From the NCBI GenBank assembly GCA_963169175.1, contig CAUJFK010000051.1:1-27804 (forward strand): DNA of 27,804 bases, read 5' to 3'. The notes beneath the pieces are model-generated. The model searched no databases and had not been told where the DNA came from. It was given only the letters and a program-made list of their open reading frames with translations. Below, in pieces: positions 7,138 through 13,618 of this stretch. Both the position numbers and the translations under genes were made by a program. This stretch comes from Acidobacteriota bacterium (GTDB lineage: Bacteria; Acidobacteriota; Blastocatellia; Pyrinomonadales; Pyrinomonadaceae). The stretch's first letter is position 1, and each line of letters begins with the position of its first letter.

Positions 7138-8424
7138 TCAATTAGTATTTGTGACAAGCCACTTCTTAAAGTCGTCCGGACAACGCTTTATCGCGCTCTG
7201 GATCGGCCAGGCAGCGGCATCGGCAAGGGGACAGAAGCTTCTGCCCTCCATGTTGTCGCATATGTCCAGCAGAAGCTTCGCATCTTCAGGCCGGCCGCCG
7301 CCTGCGGCGATCCGGTTAAAGATCTTTACGATCCAGTCAGTGCCTTCGCGGCATGGCGTGCACCAGCCGCACGATTCATGCTTGTAAAACTCTGACAAGT
7401 TTTTTGTGGACTCCATTACATCGACCGTCTCATCCATGACGATCATTCCGCCCGTTCCAAGGCTGGAGCCCGCCGTTACGAGGCCTTCGTAATCGAGCGT
7501 TACGTTCTTTCCAATGATCTGGCCGGCGTTCATTATGTAAACGCTGGACCCGCCGGGGATCACGGCCTTGAGCTTTTTGTCATCGCGAAGCATGCCGCCG
7601 CAGTCGTCGAAAATAAACTTTTCCATGTCCGCATAGCCCATTGGAAGTTCATAGACGCCCGGTTTTTTTACGTGTCCGCTGATCGACCACAGCTTTGTGC
7701 CGCCCGATTTTTCGGTCCCAAGATCCCGCCAGGCGATGCCGCCCATTTCAAGGATCTGAGGAACGCTTGTCAGTGTCTCAACGTTATTGACCACGGTCGG
7801 GCAGGCATATAGGCCCTCGACCGCGGGAAACGGCGGCTTCATCCGCGGGTGGCCGCGAAAGCCTTCGAGGCTGGACAATAAAGCGGTCTCTTCGCCGCAG
7901 ATATACGCACCGGCCCCCGTGTGGGAATGAATGTCCATGTCAAAGCCGGAGCCAAAAATATTCTTGCCCAAAATACCCGCCGCACGCGCCTCAGCGAGCG
8001 CCCGGTCCAGTATATCGATTAGATAATTATATTCGCCGCGAAAATATACATACCCGGTATTAGACCCAAGGGCCCAGCCTGCGATTATCATGCCCTCGAT
8101 CAATGCGTGCGGATCGTATTCCAAAAGATAGCGATCCTTGAACGATCCCGGTTCGGATTCATCGGCGTTGCAAACCAGGTATTTCGGTTTCGGGTTGTCC
8201 TTTGGCACGAAAGACCATTTCATGCCGGACGGGAATCCCGCACCGCCGCGGCCACGAAGAGCGCTCTTTTTTACCTCTTCAATGATATCCGCCGGGGCCA
8301 TACCAAGCGCCTTTTTGAGCTGAACATACCCGCCGGTGTCCTGATACACCTTTAGCGTGTGCCCGTCCTTCATGCCGACGCGCTTTAATGATAATGGTTC
8401 GCAGCCAATTGCTTTGATTTCCAT
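7138..8424 (-). CDS. nuoF: NADH-quinone oxidoreductase subunit F
   Basis: The NADH-oxidising flavoprotein subunit of complex I, 428 residues. The glycine-rich RGRGGAGFP motif at 57-65 belongs to the NADH/FMN site, and NADESEPGSFKDR at 86-98 and GAGAYICGEETAL at 170-182 are FMN-binding blocks. The 4Fe-4S cluster N3 ligands are Cys352, Cys355 and Cys358 (ESCGWCTPCREG) with Cys398 (FCPLAD). It pairs with NuoE, encoded upstream, to form the electron-input module. A SnoaL-like gene and a decayed hicBA pair separate it from nuoE, and THX plus nuoG follow. Confidence 0.97.
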   Translation of the reverse strand: MEIKAIGCEPLSLKRVGMKDGHTLKVYQDTGGYVQLKKALGMAPADIIEEVKKSALRGRGGAGFPSGMKWSFVPKDNPKPKYLVCNADESEPGSFKDRYLLEYDPHALIEGMIIAGWALGSNTGYVYFRGEYNYLIDILDRALAEARAAGILGKNIFGSGFDMDIHSHTGAGAYICGEETALLSSLEGFRGHPRMKPPFPAVEGLYACPTVVNNVETLTSVPQILEMGGIAWRDLGTEKSGGTKLWSISGHVKKPGVYELPMGYADMEKFIFDDCGGMLRDDKKLKAVIPGGSSVYIMNAGQIIGKNVTLDYEGLVTAGSSLGTGGMIVMDETVDVMESTKNLSEFYKHESCGWCTPCREGTDWIVKIFNRIAAGGGRPEDAKLLLDICDNMEGRSFCPLADAAAWPIQSAIKRCPDDFKKWLVTNTN

Positions 8425-8433
8425 AAACGGAAC

Positions 8434-8451
8434 GCGGACTCACTTGTCCGC
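8434..8451. repeat. Small hairpin between SnoaL-like gene and nuoF
   Basis: Six-base arms GCGGAC and GTCCGC flank a TCACTT loop in the 35-nt gap between the SnoaL-like stop and the nuoF start. On the transcript it would form a small GC-rich hairpin about ten nucleotides before the nuoF start codon. It could be another short palindromic repeat, a pausing or processing site, or chance. Confidence 0.45.
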
Positions 8452-8459
8452 AACAAACG

Positions 8460-8852
8460 CTATATTCCCAGATCTCTGTCGATCACCGCTGTGTCAGTAT
8501 GCTGCCGAAACGATACGATCTTTCCGTCACGCAACTCCCATTCATGTGCGAATGGCACGGACGTGCTCTTGCCGGTTTTCAGATACTTCCCCGAATAAGT
8601 TCCGATCGAAATGACATTTCCGTCACCGCCATCAACGATTTTACTCGGCACGGCGGCGAAGCCTTCCCATTCCGTACCCAGCTTCATGAAAACATTCTCA
8701 AGCACTGCGTTCGGGCCATTGTAGGTGCCGCCGTACATAAAGCCTTCGGCTTCGGTCCACGAGATGTTGTCGTCGAACGCCCCTAAAACCGCAGGAACAT
8801 CGCCTTTGGCAAATGAATCGTAAAGCCCGCGAATAATATCGGCGTTGGTCAT
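8460..8852 (-). CDS. SnoaL-like / nuclear transport factor 2 family protein
   Basis: A 130-residue protein with the NTF2/ketosteroid-isomerase-like pattern: an N-terminal helix (IIRGLYDSFAKGDVPAVLGA), then FDDNISWTEAEGF, and a C-terminal sheet with FAHEWELRDGKIVSFRQHTD. Members are cone-shaped single-domain proteins that bind small hydrophobic ligands, but most of this subfamily has no known substrate. Nothing links it to electron transfer. Its ATG overlaps the stop of the dead hicA (ATGA), so it is translationally coupled to the former toxin gene, and nuoF follows 35 nt later. It may have arrived with the hicBA insertion. Confidence 0.8.
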   Translation of the reverse strand: MTNADIIRGLYDSFAKGDVPAVLGAFDDNISWTEAEGFMYGGTYNGPNAVLENVFMKLGTEWEGFAAVPSKIVDGGDGNVISIGTYSGKYLKTGKSTSVPFAHEWELRDGKIVSFRQHTDTAVIDRDLGI

Positions 8853-9061
8853 ATGAGTTTTCGAAATTCTTCTATTGTTATACCGGCATCTTTGATAATT
8901 CCACCCATCGTGAGTGCATTTACCGGATTATGGCGAGGAATTGTTATTATCCGTTCGCCATTTGTCATTACTATATGCTTACCCTGTCGTGCGATATGAA
9001 AGCCGGCCTTTTCAAGAGCCCTAACGGCGATCAGATGGTTGATGCCGGGAACTTTCGGTAT
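8849..9061 (-). pseudogene. hicA: HicA-type toxin without a start codon
   Basis: The frame reads PKVPGINHLIAVRALEKAGF, then HIARQGKHIVMTNGERIITI and PRHNPVNALTMGGIIKDAGI to a TGA at 8849-8851. This is a complete HicA-like protein of about 70 residues, with the active-site histidine in GKHIVM. However, the codon where ATG is expected, directly after the hicB stop, is ATA (9059-9061), and an in-frame TAG precedes it. No good alternative ATG, GTG or TTG start lies upstream of the histidine. I infer loss of the start codon by ATG to ATA; rare ATA initiation cannot be excluded. It overlaps the start of the SnoaL-like gene by four bases. Confidence 0.72.
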
Positions 9062-9259
9062 CTAGATCGCGACCTCTACTTCCCGAACGTCCGCGCCCTA
9101 CAGGTTTTCGTCCAGAACCTCCAGGTATTCCTCGATCGCCGACTTAATGTTCTGCAAGGCTTCCAGCTCGGTCTCACCCTGCGACCAGCAGCCCGGCAGA
9201 ACAGGGCAGGACACGCTGTAACCTTCATTTGATCGTTGCAAAACTACTTTGTAAAACAT
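9062..9259 (-). pseudogene. hicB: HicB-type antitoxin truncated by a nonsense codon
   Basis: From the ATG at 9257-9259 the protein begins FYKVVLQRSNEGYSVSCPVL then PGCWSQGETELEALQNIKSA, a clear HicB. It stops at a TAG (9098-9100) after EEYLEVLDENL. Read through that codon, the same frame continues GADVREVEVAI to a second TAG at 9062-9064, which is exactly the normal HicB C-terminus and is immediately followed by the hicA remnant. The internal TAG therefore looks like a point mutation, probably from AAG. A truncated product of 53 residues could still be made. Confidence 0.78.
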
Positions 9260-9304
9260 CGTATCCGAATGGGCCATTCCTAACGTGCGGGCTAAAGACA
9301 CGCA

Positions 9305-9838
9305 CTACTTACATGAATTCAAAATCTTATCGACCTTCTCTTTCGTCAGGTCTTCATGAAAATCGTATCCGATCTGCATCATCGGCGCTGTGCCGCAGCT
9401 ACCGAGGCATTCGACCATCGTTACGGTGAATTTGCCGTCGTCGGTCGTTTCGCCTGGATGGATGCCGAGTTTTGAGCAGATATGATCGGTGATCTCCGGC
9501 TCACCCATGATCCGGCACGAGAGCGTTTTGCAGATCTGGATATGGTGACGGCCAACCGGGCGAAGGTTGAACATCGAATAAAATGTCGCCGTCTCCCAGA
9601 TGTCCGTCACCTCGAGATCGAGGAACTTAGCCAGAAAGTTCACACCCGGATTGTCCACCCAGCCGCGCTCACGCTGGATGATGAGCATCAATATCGGGAT
9701 CAAAGCCGACCGTTTGCGCTCCGGCGGATACTTTGCCAGATGCTCGTTCATCTCAGCTATGACCTCAGGCGAAAATTCCGCTACTTCCTCGGTGTATGCG
9801 ACCTGATCCGTAAATGTTGTTGGGGCTGCTGTTGCCAC
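9305..9838 (-). CDS. nuoE: NADH-quinone oxidoreductase subunit E
   Basis: The thioredoxin-like 2Fe-2S subunit of complex I (24-kDa family), 177 residues. The cluster N1a ligands are Cys103 and Cys108 (ICKTLSCRIMG) and Cys144 and Cys148 (VECLGSCGTAPMM). The N-terminal helical region contains YPPERKRSALIPILMLIQ-like sequence typical of the family. The start is a GTG overlapping the TAG stop of the upstream small ORF by one base (TAGTG), implying translational coupling to it. A hicBA remnant follows. Confidence 0.95.
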   Translation of the reverse strand: MATAAPTTFTDQVAYTEEVAEFSPEVIAEMNEHLAKYPPERKRSALIPILMLIIQRERGWVDNPGVNFLAKFLDLEVTDIWETATFYSMFNLRPVGRHHIQICKTLSCRIMGEPEITDHICSKLGIHPGETTDDGKFTVTMVECLGSCGTAPMMQIGYDFHEDLTKEKVDKILNSCK

Positions 9839-10080
9839 TACTGAACCTTGCCTCCTAACTCTTCGATCGATCTTAGGCGCGTTTCATGATGCATCACGGT
9901 TCCTGCAATGCTGTCGACTCTGGCAACCAAGTGATCCAACTTATGCGAGTGTTCGGCGAGCGTCGAACTGTGTTCGGCGAGCGTTCCCTTGATCTCTCTA
10001 ACATCGGACTGGATCTGATTCACTCCGTACACCAATGTCCCGAGAGTTTTGAAAAGTTCTTCTTCTTGATTTACGGTCAT
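9838..10080 (-). CDS. Small coiled-coil protein between nuoD and nuoE
   Basis: An 80-residue ORF with no recognised family. The middle has a direct repeat (TLAEHSS, TLAEHSH) in heptad spacing, followed by KLDHLVARVDSIAGTVMHHE, so a short amphipathic coiled coil is likely. No signal peptide or membrane segment is seen. It starts 13 nt after nuoD and its stop codon overlaps the GTG start of nuoE, so both neighbours support real translation. It may be an accessory or a lineage-specific gene; function unknown. Small coiled-coil proteins of this look also turn up near toxin-antitoxin and mobile regions. Confidence 0.7.
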   Translation of the reverse strand: MTVNQEEELFKTLGTLVYGVNQIQSDVREIKGTLAEHSSTLAEHSHKLDHLVARVDSIAGTVMHHETRLRSIEELGGKVQ

Positions 10081-10093
10081 GTGTCAAATCTCG

Positions 10094-11314
10094 CTATCTG
10101 TCAATTTCACCCAAAACAATATCCAAACTCCCAATGATCGCCACGACATCCGCGACCATTTCGCCCTCGGTCATCACTGGCAGGGCCGAGAGATTTACAA
10201 AACTTGGCCCGCGAAAGTGTACGCGATCCGGCTTCGGGCCACCGTTGGACTTCATATATACGCCAAGTTCGCCTTTTGAGGCCTCGATCGGCATATAGAC
10301 CTCGCCCTCGGGCACGTTGAAGCCTTCGGCGACAATTAGGAAGTGGTGGATGAGCGAATCCATATGCTTCCGCATATCGTCGCGGTCGGGAAGAACGACC
10401 TTTGGGGCATCGGCCTTGATCGGCCCGGGCTTTAATCGTTCAAGCGCCTGGCGGCAGATCTTGTACGATTCGTTCATCTCGCGCATCCGGACCATAAATC
10501 GCGACCATACATCGCCGTCAGTTTCGGTCGGGACCTCGAAATCGTAGGTCTCGTAGCCGCAATAAGGATTATCACGCCGCAGGTCTATATCTACTCCGCT
10601 GCCCCGCAGGCACGGGCCGGTCAAGCCCCAGTCAATAGCATCTTCACGCGAGATAACACCGATCCCCATTGTGCGGCTTTGCCAGATCGTGTTTCCGGTC
10701 ACAAGCGTGTCAAATGTTTCGAGTGCTTCCGGAAAATCATCCAAAAACTGTTTGCATCGACGGTCAAAGCCTGCGGGCAGGTCCATCATCAGCCCGCCAA
10801 TACGGAAATAGCTTGGCGTCAGGCGCCCGCCTGAGGCGGCCTCGATCAGGTTGAGGATCTTTTCTCTGTGCCGGAAGCAATAAAAGAACACCGACATTGC
10901 ACCAAGATCGAGGGCGTGCGTCCCAAGCCATACCAAATGCGAGGCAATACGCTGCAACTCGCAGAAAAGGACGCGGATGACTTGAGCGCGTTCCGGTATC
11001 TCAAGCTGCAGAAGCTTTTCCCCGGCCATCACATACACGAGGTTATTCCCGAGCGGATTCAGATAATCCATCCGGTCAGTGATGACAATGCCTTGCTGAT
11101 ATTTCTTGTATTCAAAGAGCTTCTCCATTCCGGTGTGGAGATAGCCGATATCCGGAATGGCACGAAGGACCAATTCGCCATCGAGCCGCAAGTCGAGCCT
11201 TAGGACGCCGTGCGTGGACGGGTGCTGCGGGCCCATCGAGAGGGTCATTTCCGACTCAAGCGGATTGTCCAGCACCTCGAACTGGCTGGGGATATTGTTG
11301 ACTGCGGTGCTCAT
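10094..11314 (-). CDS. nuoD: NADH-quinone oxidoreductase subunit D
   Basis: The 49-kDa subunit of complex I, related to the large subunit of NiFe hydrogenases, and part of the quinone site. Recognisable blocks are MTLSMGPQHPSTHGVLRL near the N-terminus, with the conserved His-Pro-Ser-Thr-His loop, then PDIGYLHTGMEKLFEYKKYQ and the C-terminal ending DIVLGEIDR. The cysteine ligands of hydrogenases are absent, as expected. I place the start at the ATG 11312-11314, giving 406 residues; an earlier ATG at 11347 would add 11 residues and is nearer the upstream nuoC gene. NuoC and NuoD are separate here, not fused. Confidence 0.96.
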   Translation of the reverse strand: MSTAVNNIPSQFEVLDNPLESEMTLSMGPQHPSTHGVLRLDLRLDGELVLRAIPDIGYLHTGMEKLFEYKKYQQGIVITDRMDYLNPLGNNLVYVMAGEKLLQLEIPERAQVIRVLFCELQRIASHLVWLGTHALDLGAMSVFFYCFRHREKILNLIEAASGGRLTPSYFRIGGLMMDLPAGFDRRCKQFLDDFPEALETFDTLVTGNTIWQSRTMGIGVISREDAIDWGLTGPCLRGSGVDIDLRRDNPYCGYETYDFEVPTETDGDVWSRFMVRMREMNESYKICRQALERLKPGPIKADAPKVVLPDRDDMRKHMDSLIHHFLIVAEGFNVPEGEVYMPIEASKGELGVYMKSNGGPKPDRVHFRGPSFVNLSALPVMTEGEMVADVVAIIGSLDIVLGEIDR

Positions 11315-11354
11315 AGTCTGTCGTCGGTCAAACTCTGGTTTAACCATCTTCGCG

Positions 11355-11374
11355 CCCCAAACTGAAGTTTGGGG
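11355..11374. repeat. 20-bp palindromic repeat, copy 2
   Basis: A perfect palindrome with 9-bp arms (CCCCAAACT and AGTTTGGGG) around GA, followed on the plus strand by GACTTAATTC, in which the nuoC stop codon lies. It shares core, spacer and flank with the copy at 2011-2030 behind nuoK; only the outer arm bases differ, and they differ in a compensatory way that keeps base pairing. Compensated change suggests that the folded form matters or that the copies are members of one palindrome family. Confidence 0.75.
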
Positions 11375-11377
11375 GAC

Positions 11378-11857
11378 TTAATTCATGCTGTAGGGCTCAT
11401 AGCCGCGCAGCGGATAATCCTTTCTCAGCGCATAGCCGTCAAAATCGCTTGGCAGCAGAATGCGGCGGAGGTCCGGGTGATCCTCGAAGATCACACCGAC
11501 AAGGTCATATGTCTCGCGCTCGTGCCATTCGGCGGTTTTCCAAATGCTCGTCACGCTTTTTACTGACGGATCATCCTCGGACAAAAGCACTTTGAGCCTG
11601 AGCCGCTGGTGATGTGTGGTCGAGAAAAGGTGATAGTTGACCTCAAACCTCGGTTCTTCTTCCGGCCCGCGATCAGCGCCGCACAGGTCGGCAAGGAGAT
11701 CAAAGCCGAGCCCGGTTTTCAGATACAGGCACACCTGAAGTATGTTTTCCCGCGGAACGGTCACCGTCACCTCGCCGAGGGCATCCTTGACCTCTGAAAC
11801 CCAAGCTGGTCCTTCAGTCTTAAGCTTCGCGACGAACTCGTGAAGTTTATCCGTCAT
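11378..11857 (-). CDS. nuoC: NADH-quinone oxidoreductase subunit C
   Basis: The 30-kDa hydrophilic subunit of complex I, 159 residues from the ATG at 11855-11857. The family signature is clear in the C-terminal half: WHERETYDLVGVIFEDHPDL followed by RRILLPSDFDGYALRKDYPL and RGYEP. I rejected the longer reading to 11896 because the extra 13 residues are not family-like. The gene ends in MN and a TAA whose bases are part of the flank of the dispersed palindrome at 11355-11374, a situation mirrored at nuoK. It lies 81 nt downstream of nuoB and 63 nt upstream of the chosen nuoD start. Confidence 0.95.
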   Translation of the reverse strand: MTDKLHEFVAKLKTEGPAWVSEVKDALGEVTVTVPRENILQVCLYLKTGLGFDLLADLCGADRGPEEEPRFEVNYHLFSTTHHQRLRLKVLLSEDDPSVKSVTSIWKTAEWHERETYDLVGVIFEDHPDLRRILLPSDFDGYALRKDYPLRGYEPYSMN

Positions 11858-11938
11858 AAGCAAATCAACTTGCCGACGCACCGCAAGCGTGACCAAACCG
11901 GCATCTGAGCATTCTATTTCGAAAAACCGTTTGCGCGG

Positions 11939-12586
11939 TTACGAAGACCGCCGCCGTTCGTGCCGCGACGGAACCGTGTATGGCCGCGACGTAAGATCCT
12001 GTGCGACTTCGATCTCCGTTTCACGCTCAAGGGCCGTACCTTCGGTCACCGGCAGCGTTCCCGGCACCTTCGACACGCGCGATTCTTTTTCAAACGTGTC
12101 GCGGCGGTCTTTGACCGATTCATTCATTATCTTGTCCTGCAGCATCATGATCGCATGGACAAGCATTTCGGGCCGAGGCGGGCAGCCCGGCACGTAAATA
12201 TCTACGGGAACGACCTTATCGACGCCCTGGACTATCGCATAATTATCAAAAACACCGCCGGAGGTTGCACAAGCGCCCATAGAAATCACCCATTTCGGCT
12301 CCGGCATCTGATCATAAATGCGTCGAAGGACCGGTGCCATCTTGCGCGATACACGTCCGGAAACGATCATGACATCCGCCTGACGCGGCGACGCCCGAAA
12401 GGTTTCGGCGCCGAAACGCGACAGATCGTTGCGGGCGGAGACGGTGTTCATCATCTCGATCGCACAGCATGCCAAGCCAAACGTGGCCGGCCAGATGCTC
12501 GACTTTCGTGCCCAGTTGATCACCGCGTCCAGCTTGACCGTAACAACGTCAGGCAGCGATTCGAACAATTTATTCTCTAATCCCAT
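11939..12586 (-). CDS. nuoB: NADH-quinone oxidoreductase subunit B
   Basis: The 20-kDa subunit holding cluster N2, the last iron-sulfur centre before quinone. The ATG at 12584-12586 gives 215 residues starting MGLENKLFESLPDVVTVKLD. The four cluster ligands are Cys40 and Cys41 (the tandem pair in FGLACCAIEMM), Cys106 (SMGACATSGG) and Cys135 (YVPGCPPRPE). A longer upstream reading to 12766 would run over the end of nuoA in another frame and is rejected. The C-terminal 40 residues (from about residue 170) are charged and poorly conserved, somewhat longer than in E. coli. Confidence 0.97.
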   Translation of the reverse strand: MGLENKLFESLPDVVTVKLDAVINWARKSSIWPATFGLACCAIEMMNTVSARNDLSRFGAETFRASPRQADVMIVSGRVSRKMAPVLRRIYDQMPEPKWVISMGACATSGGVFDNYAIVQGVDKVVPVDIYVPGCPPRPEMLVHAIMMLQDKIMNESVKDRRDTFEKESRVSKVPGTLPVTEGTALERETEIEVAQDLTSRPYTVPSRHERRRSS

Positions 12587-12632
12587 AACAGAATTTGGAT
12601 GAGATTGCCGGTGACATCGACCACCGCAGTTT

Positions 12633-13115
12633 TCAGGCCGCGGCCTTAAGCCTTGCCTCGCGCCTTTCTTTTGCCAGCGCCTTTGCCTCGACACGCGCCT
12701 CGGCACGAGCTTGGAGGCCCCAATCGAATGTGCCTTTCTTCCAGACGTAAATGTAACCAATAACAAGGGTTGCGATAAAGATCAGTATTTCTATAAGAGC
12801 GATCGTTCCATACTGTACGCCGGTGGAGACTTCGGCCCGCAGCAGGCTTTTAAACGCGACCGCAAACGGCACCAAAAAAAGGACCTCGATATCGAACAGC
12901 AGAAATATGACGGCAACCGTATAGAATTTGATCGAGTAACGGTCGCGTGCGCTGCCTACGGGATCCTTGCCGCACTCGTACGGCATTAACTTTGTTGCAG
13001 TGCGTTTTCGCGGGCCGATCAATTGTGTTACCAGGAGCTGGCTGGTCGCAAAGCCCACCGCGATCAGGAACATGATCCCGATCGGGGCATACTCGATCAA
13101 ATTGAATTGGGACAT
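12633..13115 (-). CDS. nuoA: NADH-quinone oxidoreductase subunit A
   Basis: First gene of the complex I operon; membrane subunit A, 160 residues. The family block KLMPYECGKDPVGSARDRYS and then IKFYTVAVIFLLFDIEVLFL is unmistakable, with three transmembrane helices. The chosen ATG (13113-13115) is preceded by a strong GGAGAAGAGG ribosome binding site with 5-6 nt spacing, so the longer reading to 13160 is unlikely. The C-terminal tail from about residue 133 is an Ala/Arg/Glu-rich helix (RAEARVEAKALAKERREARL), longer than in most NuoA proteins and probably cytoplasmic. Confidence 0.97.
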   Translation of the reverse strand: MSQFNLIEYAPIGIMFLIAVGFATSQLLVTQLIGPRKRTATKLMPYECGKDPVGSARDRYSIKFYTVAVIFLLFDIEVLFLVPFAVAFKSLLRAEVSTGVQYGTIALIEILIFIATLVIGYIYVWKKGTFDWGLQARAEARVEAKALAKERREARLKAAA

Positions 13116-13207
13116 CAAAACCTCTTCTCCACGGTACAAGGATCGCGCGGTCTTGCTCAAAAATGACCCAAATGACTAAAAAAGGGGGGATTTTTGCAGC
13201 AAAGTAA

Positions 13208-13236
13208 ATCGTAAGTTAACCCTGTAGTACTGTCAA
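13208..13236 (-). promoter_or_regulatory. Sigma70-like promoter of the nuo operon
   Basis: On the minus strand a perfect TTGACA (13231-13236) is followed after exactly 17 nt by TACGAT (13208-13213), a four-of-six match to the -10 consensus. Transcription would start near 13200 and leave a leader of about 85 nt before nuoA, containing a C-rich/T-rich stretch (CCCCCCTTTTTT) and the strong nuoA ribosome binding site. No riboswitch fold was recognised in the leader. Confidence 0.7.
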
Positions 13237-13378
13237 GGCAGTGCGAATTTGGGCGGGACATTAGTTTGGAATAGTACGCTGAATTCTCTTTATTTGTGCC
13301 GCACAACTTGGGTTTGCATTCGGTGTGATTAAAACGGGACCTAAAAACAGCGAACAATTAGGTTGAACCAATTTTCGT

Positions 13379-13467
13379 CTTGGCGTTTCTCTGCGGTCTT
13401 TGCGAGACTACGGGAAACCGGGCTTTATCTCAAGCAAAGCTCGCCAAGAGCGCAAATAGACGCGAAG
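13379..13467. repeat. Imperfect inverted repeat of GGCGTTTCTCTGCGGTCTTTGCG type
   Basis: The stretch 13379-13408 (CTTGGCGTTTCTCTGCGG then TCTTTGCGAGA) is followed, after 22 nt, by 13431-13467, which on the opposite strand reads CTTCGCGTCTATTTGCGC then TCTTGGCGAGC. Both arms share the spaced TTGGCG/TTTGCG words, so this looks like a degenerate dispersed repeat element. It lies in the 431-503 nt gap between nuoA and the next plus-strand gene; apart from this element and the nuo promoter I see no gene in that gap. Confidence 0.55.
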
Positions 13468-13618
13468 TAAAATACCCACCACCGCGAGGTCAGGACACGA
13501 CCGAATGCCGAAAGCTGCCGAAATTTATTGACCGAAAAAGCGGGTTATGCTAGTTTTTAATAGGCAGGCTCGCCGTTTTTCTCTTCGCAGACATCTTTCC
13601 CGCGCAAAAGCCACACTT

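Noticed and set aside
1521..9259. Explaining all hicBA lesions as assembly indels.
   Set aside because: Two of the lesions are substitutions (internal TAG, ATA start) and the long neighbouring genes have no frameshifts; error remains possible for the three indels.
11960..12580. A 206-residue plus-strand frame opposite nuoB.
   Set aside because: Arg/His-rich antisense shadow of nuoB with no recognisable motif.
13157..13357. A 66-residue minus-strand frame upstream of nuoA.
   Set aside because: It covers the nuo promoter, is low in protein-like features, and has no ribosome binding site.
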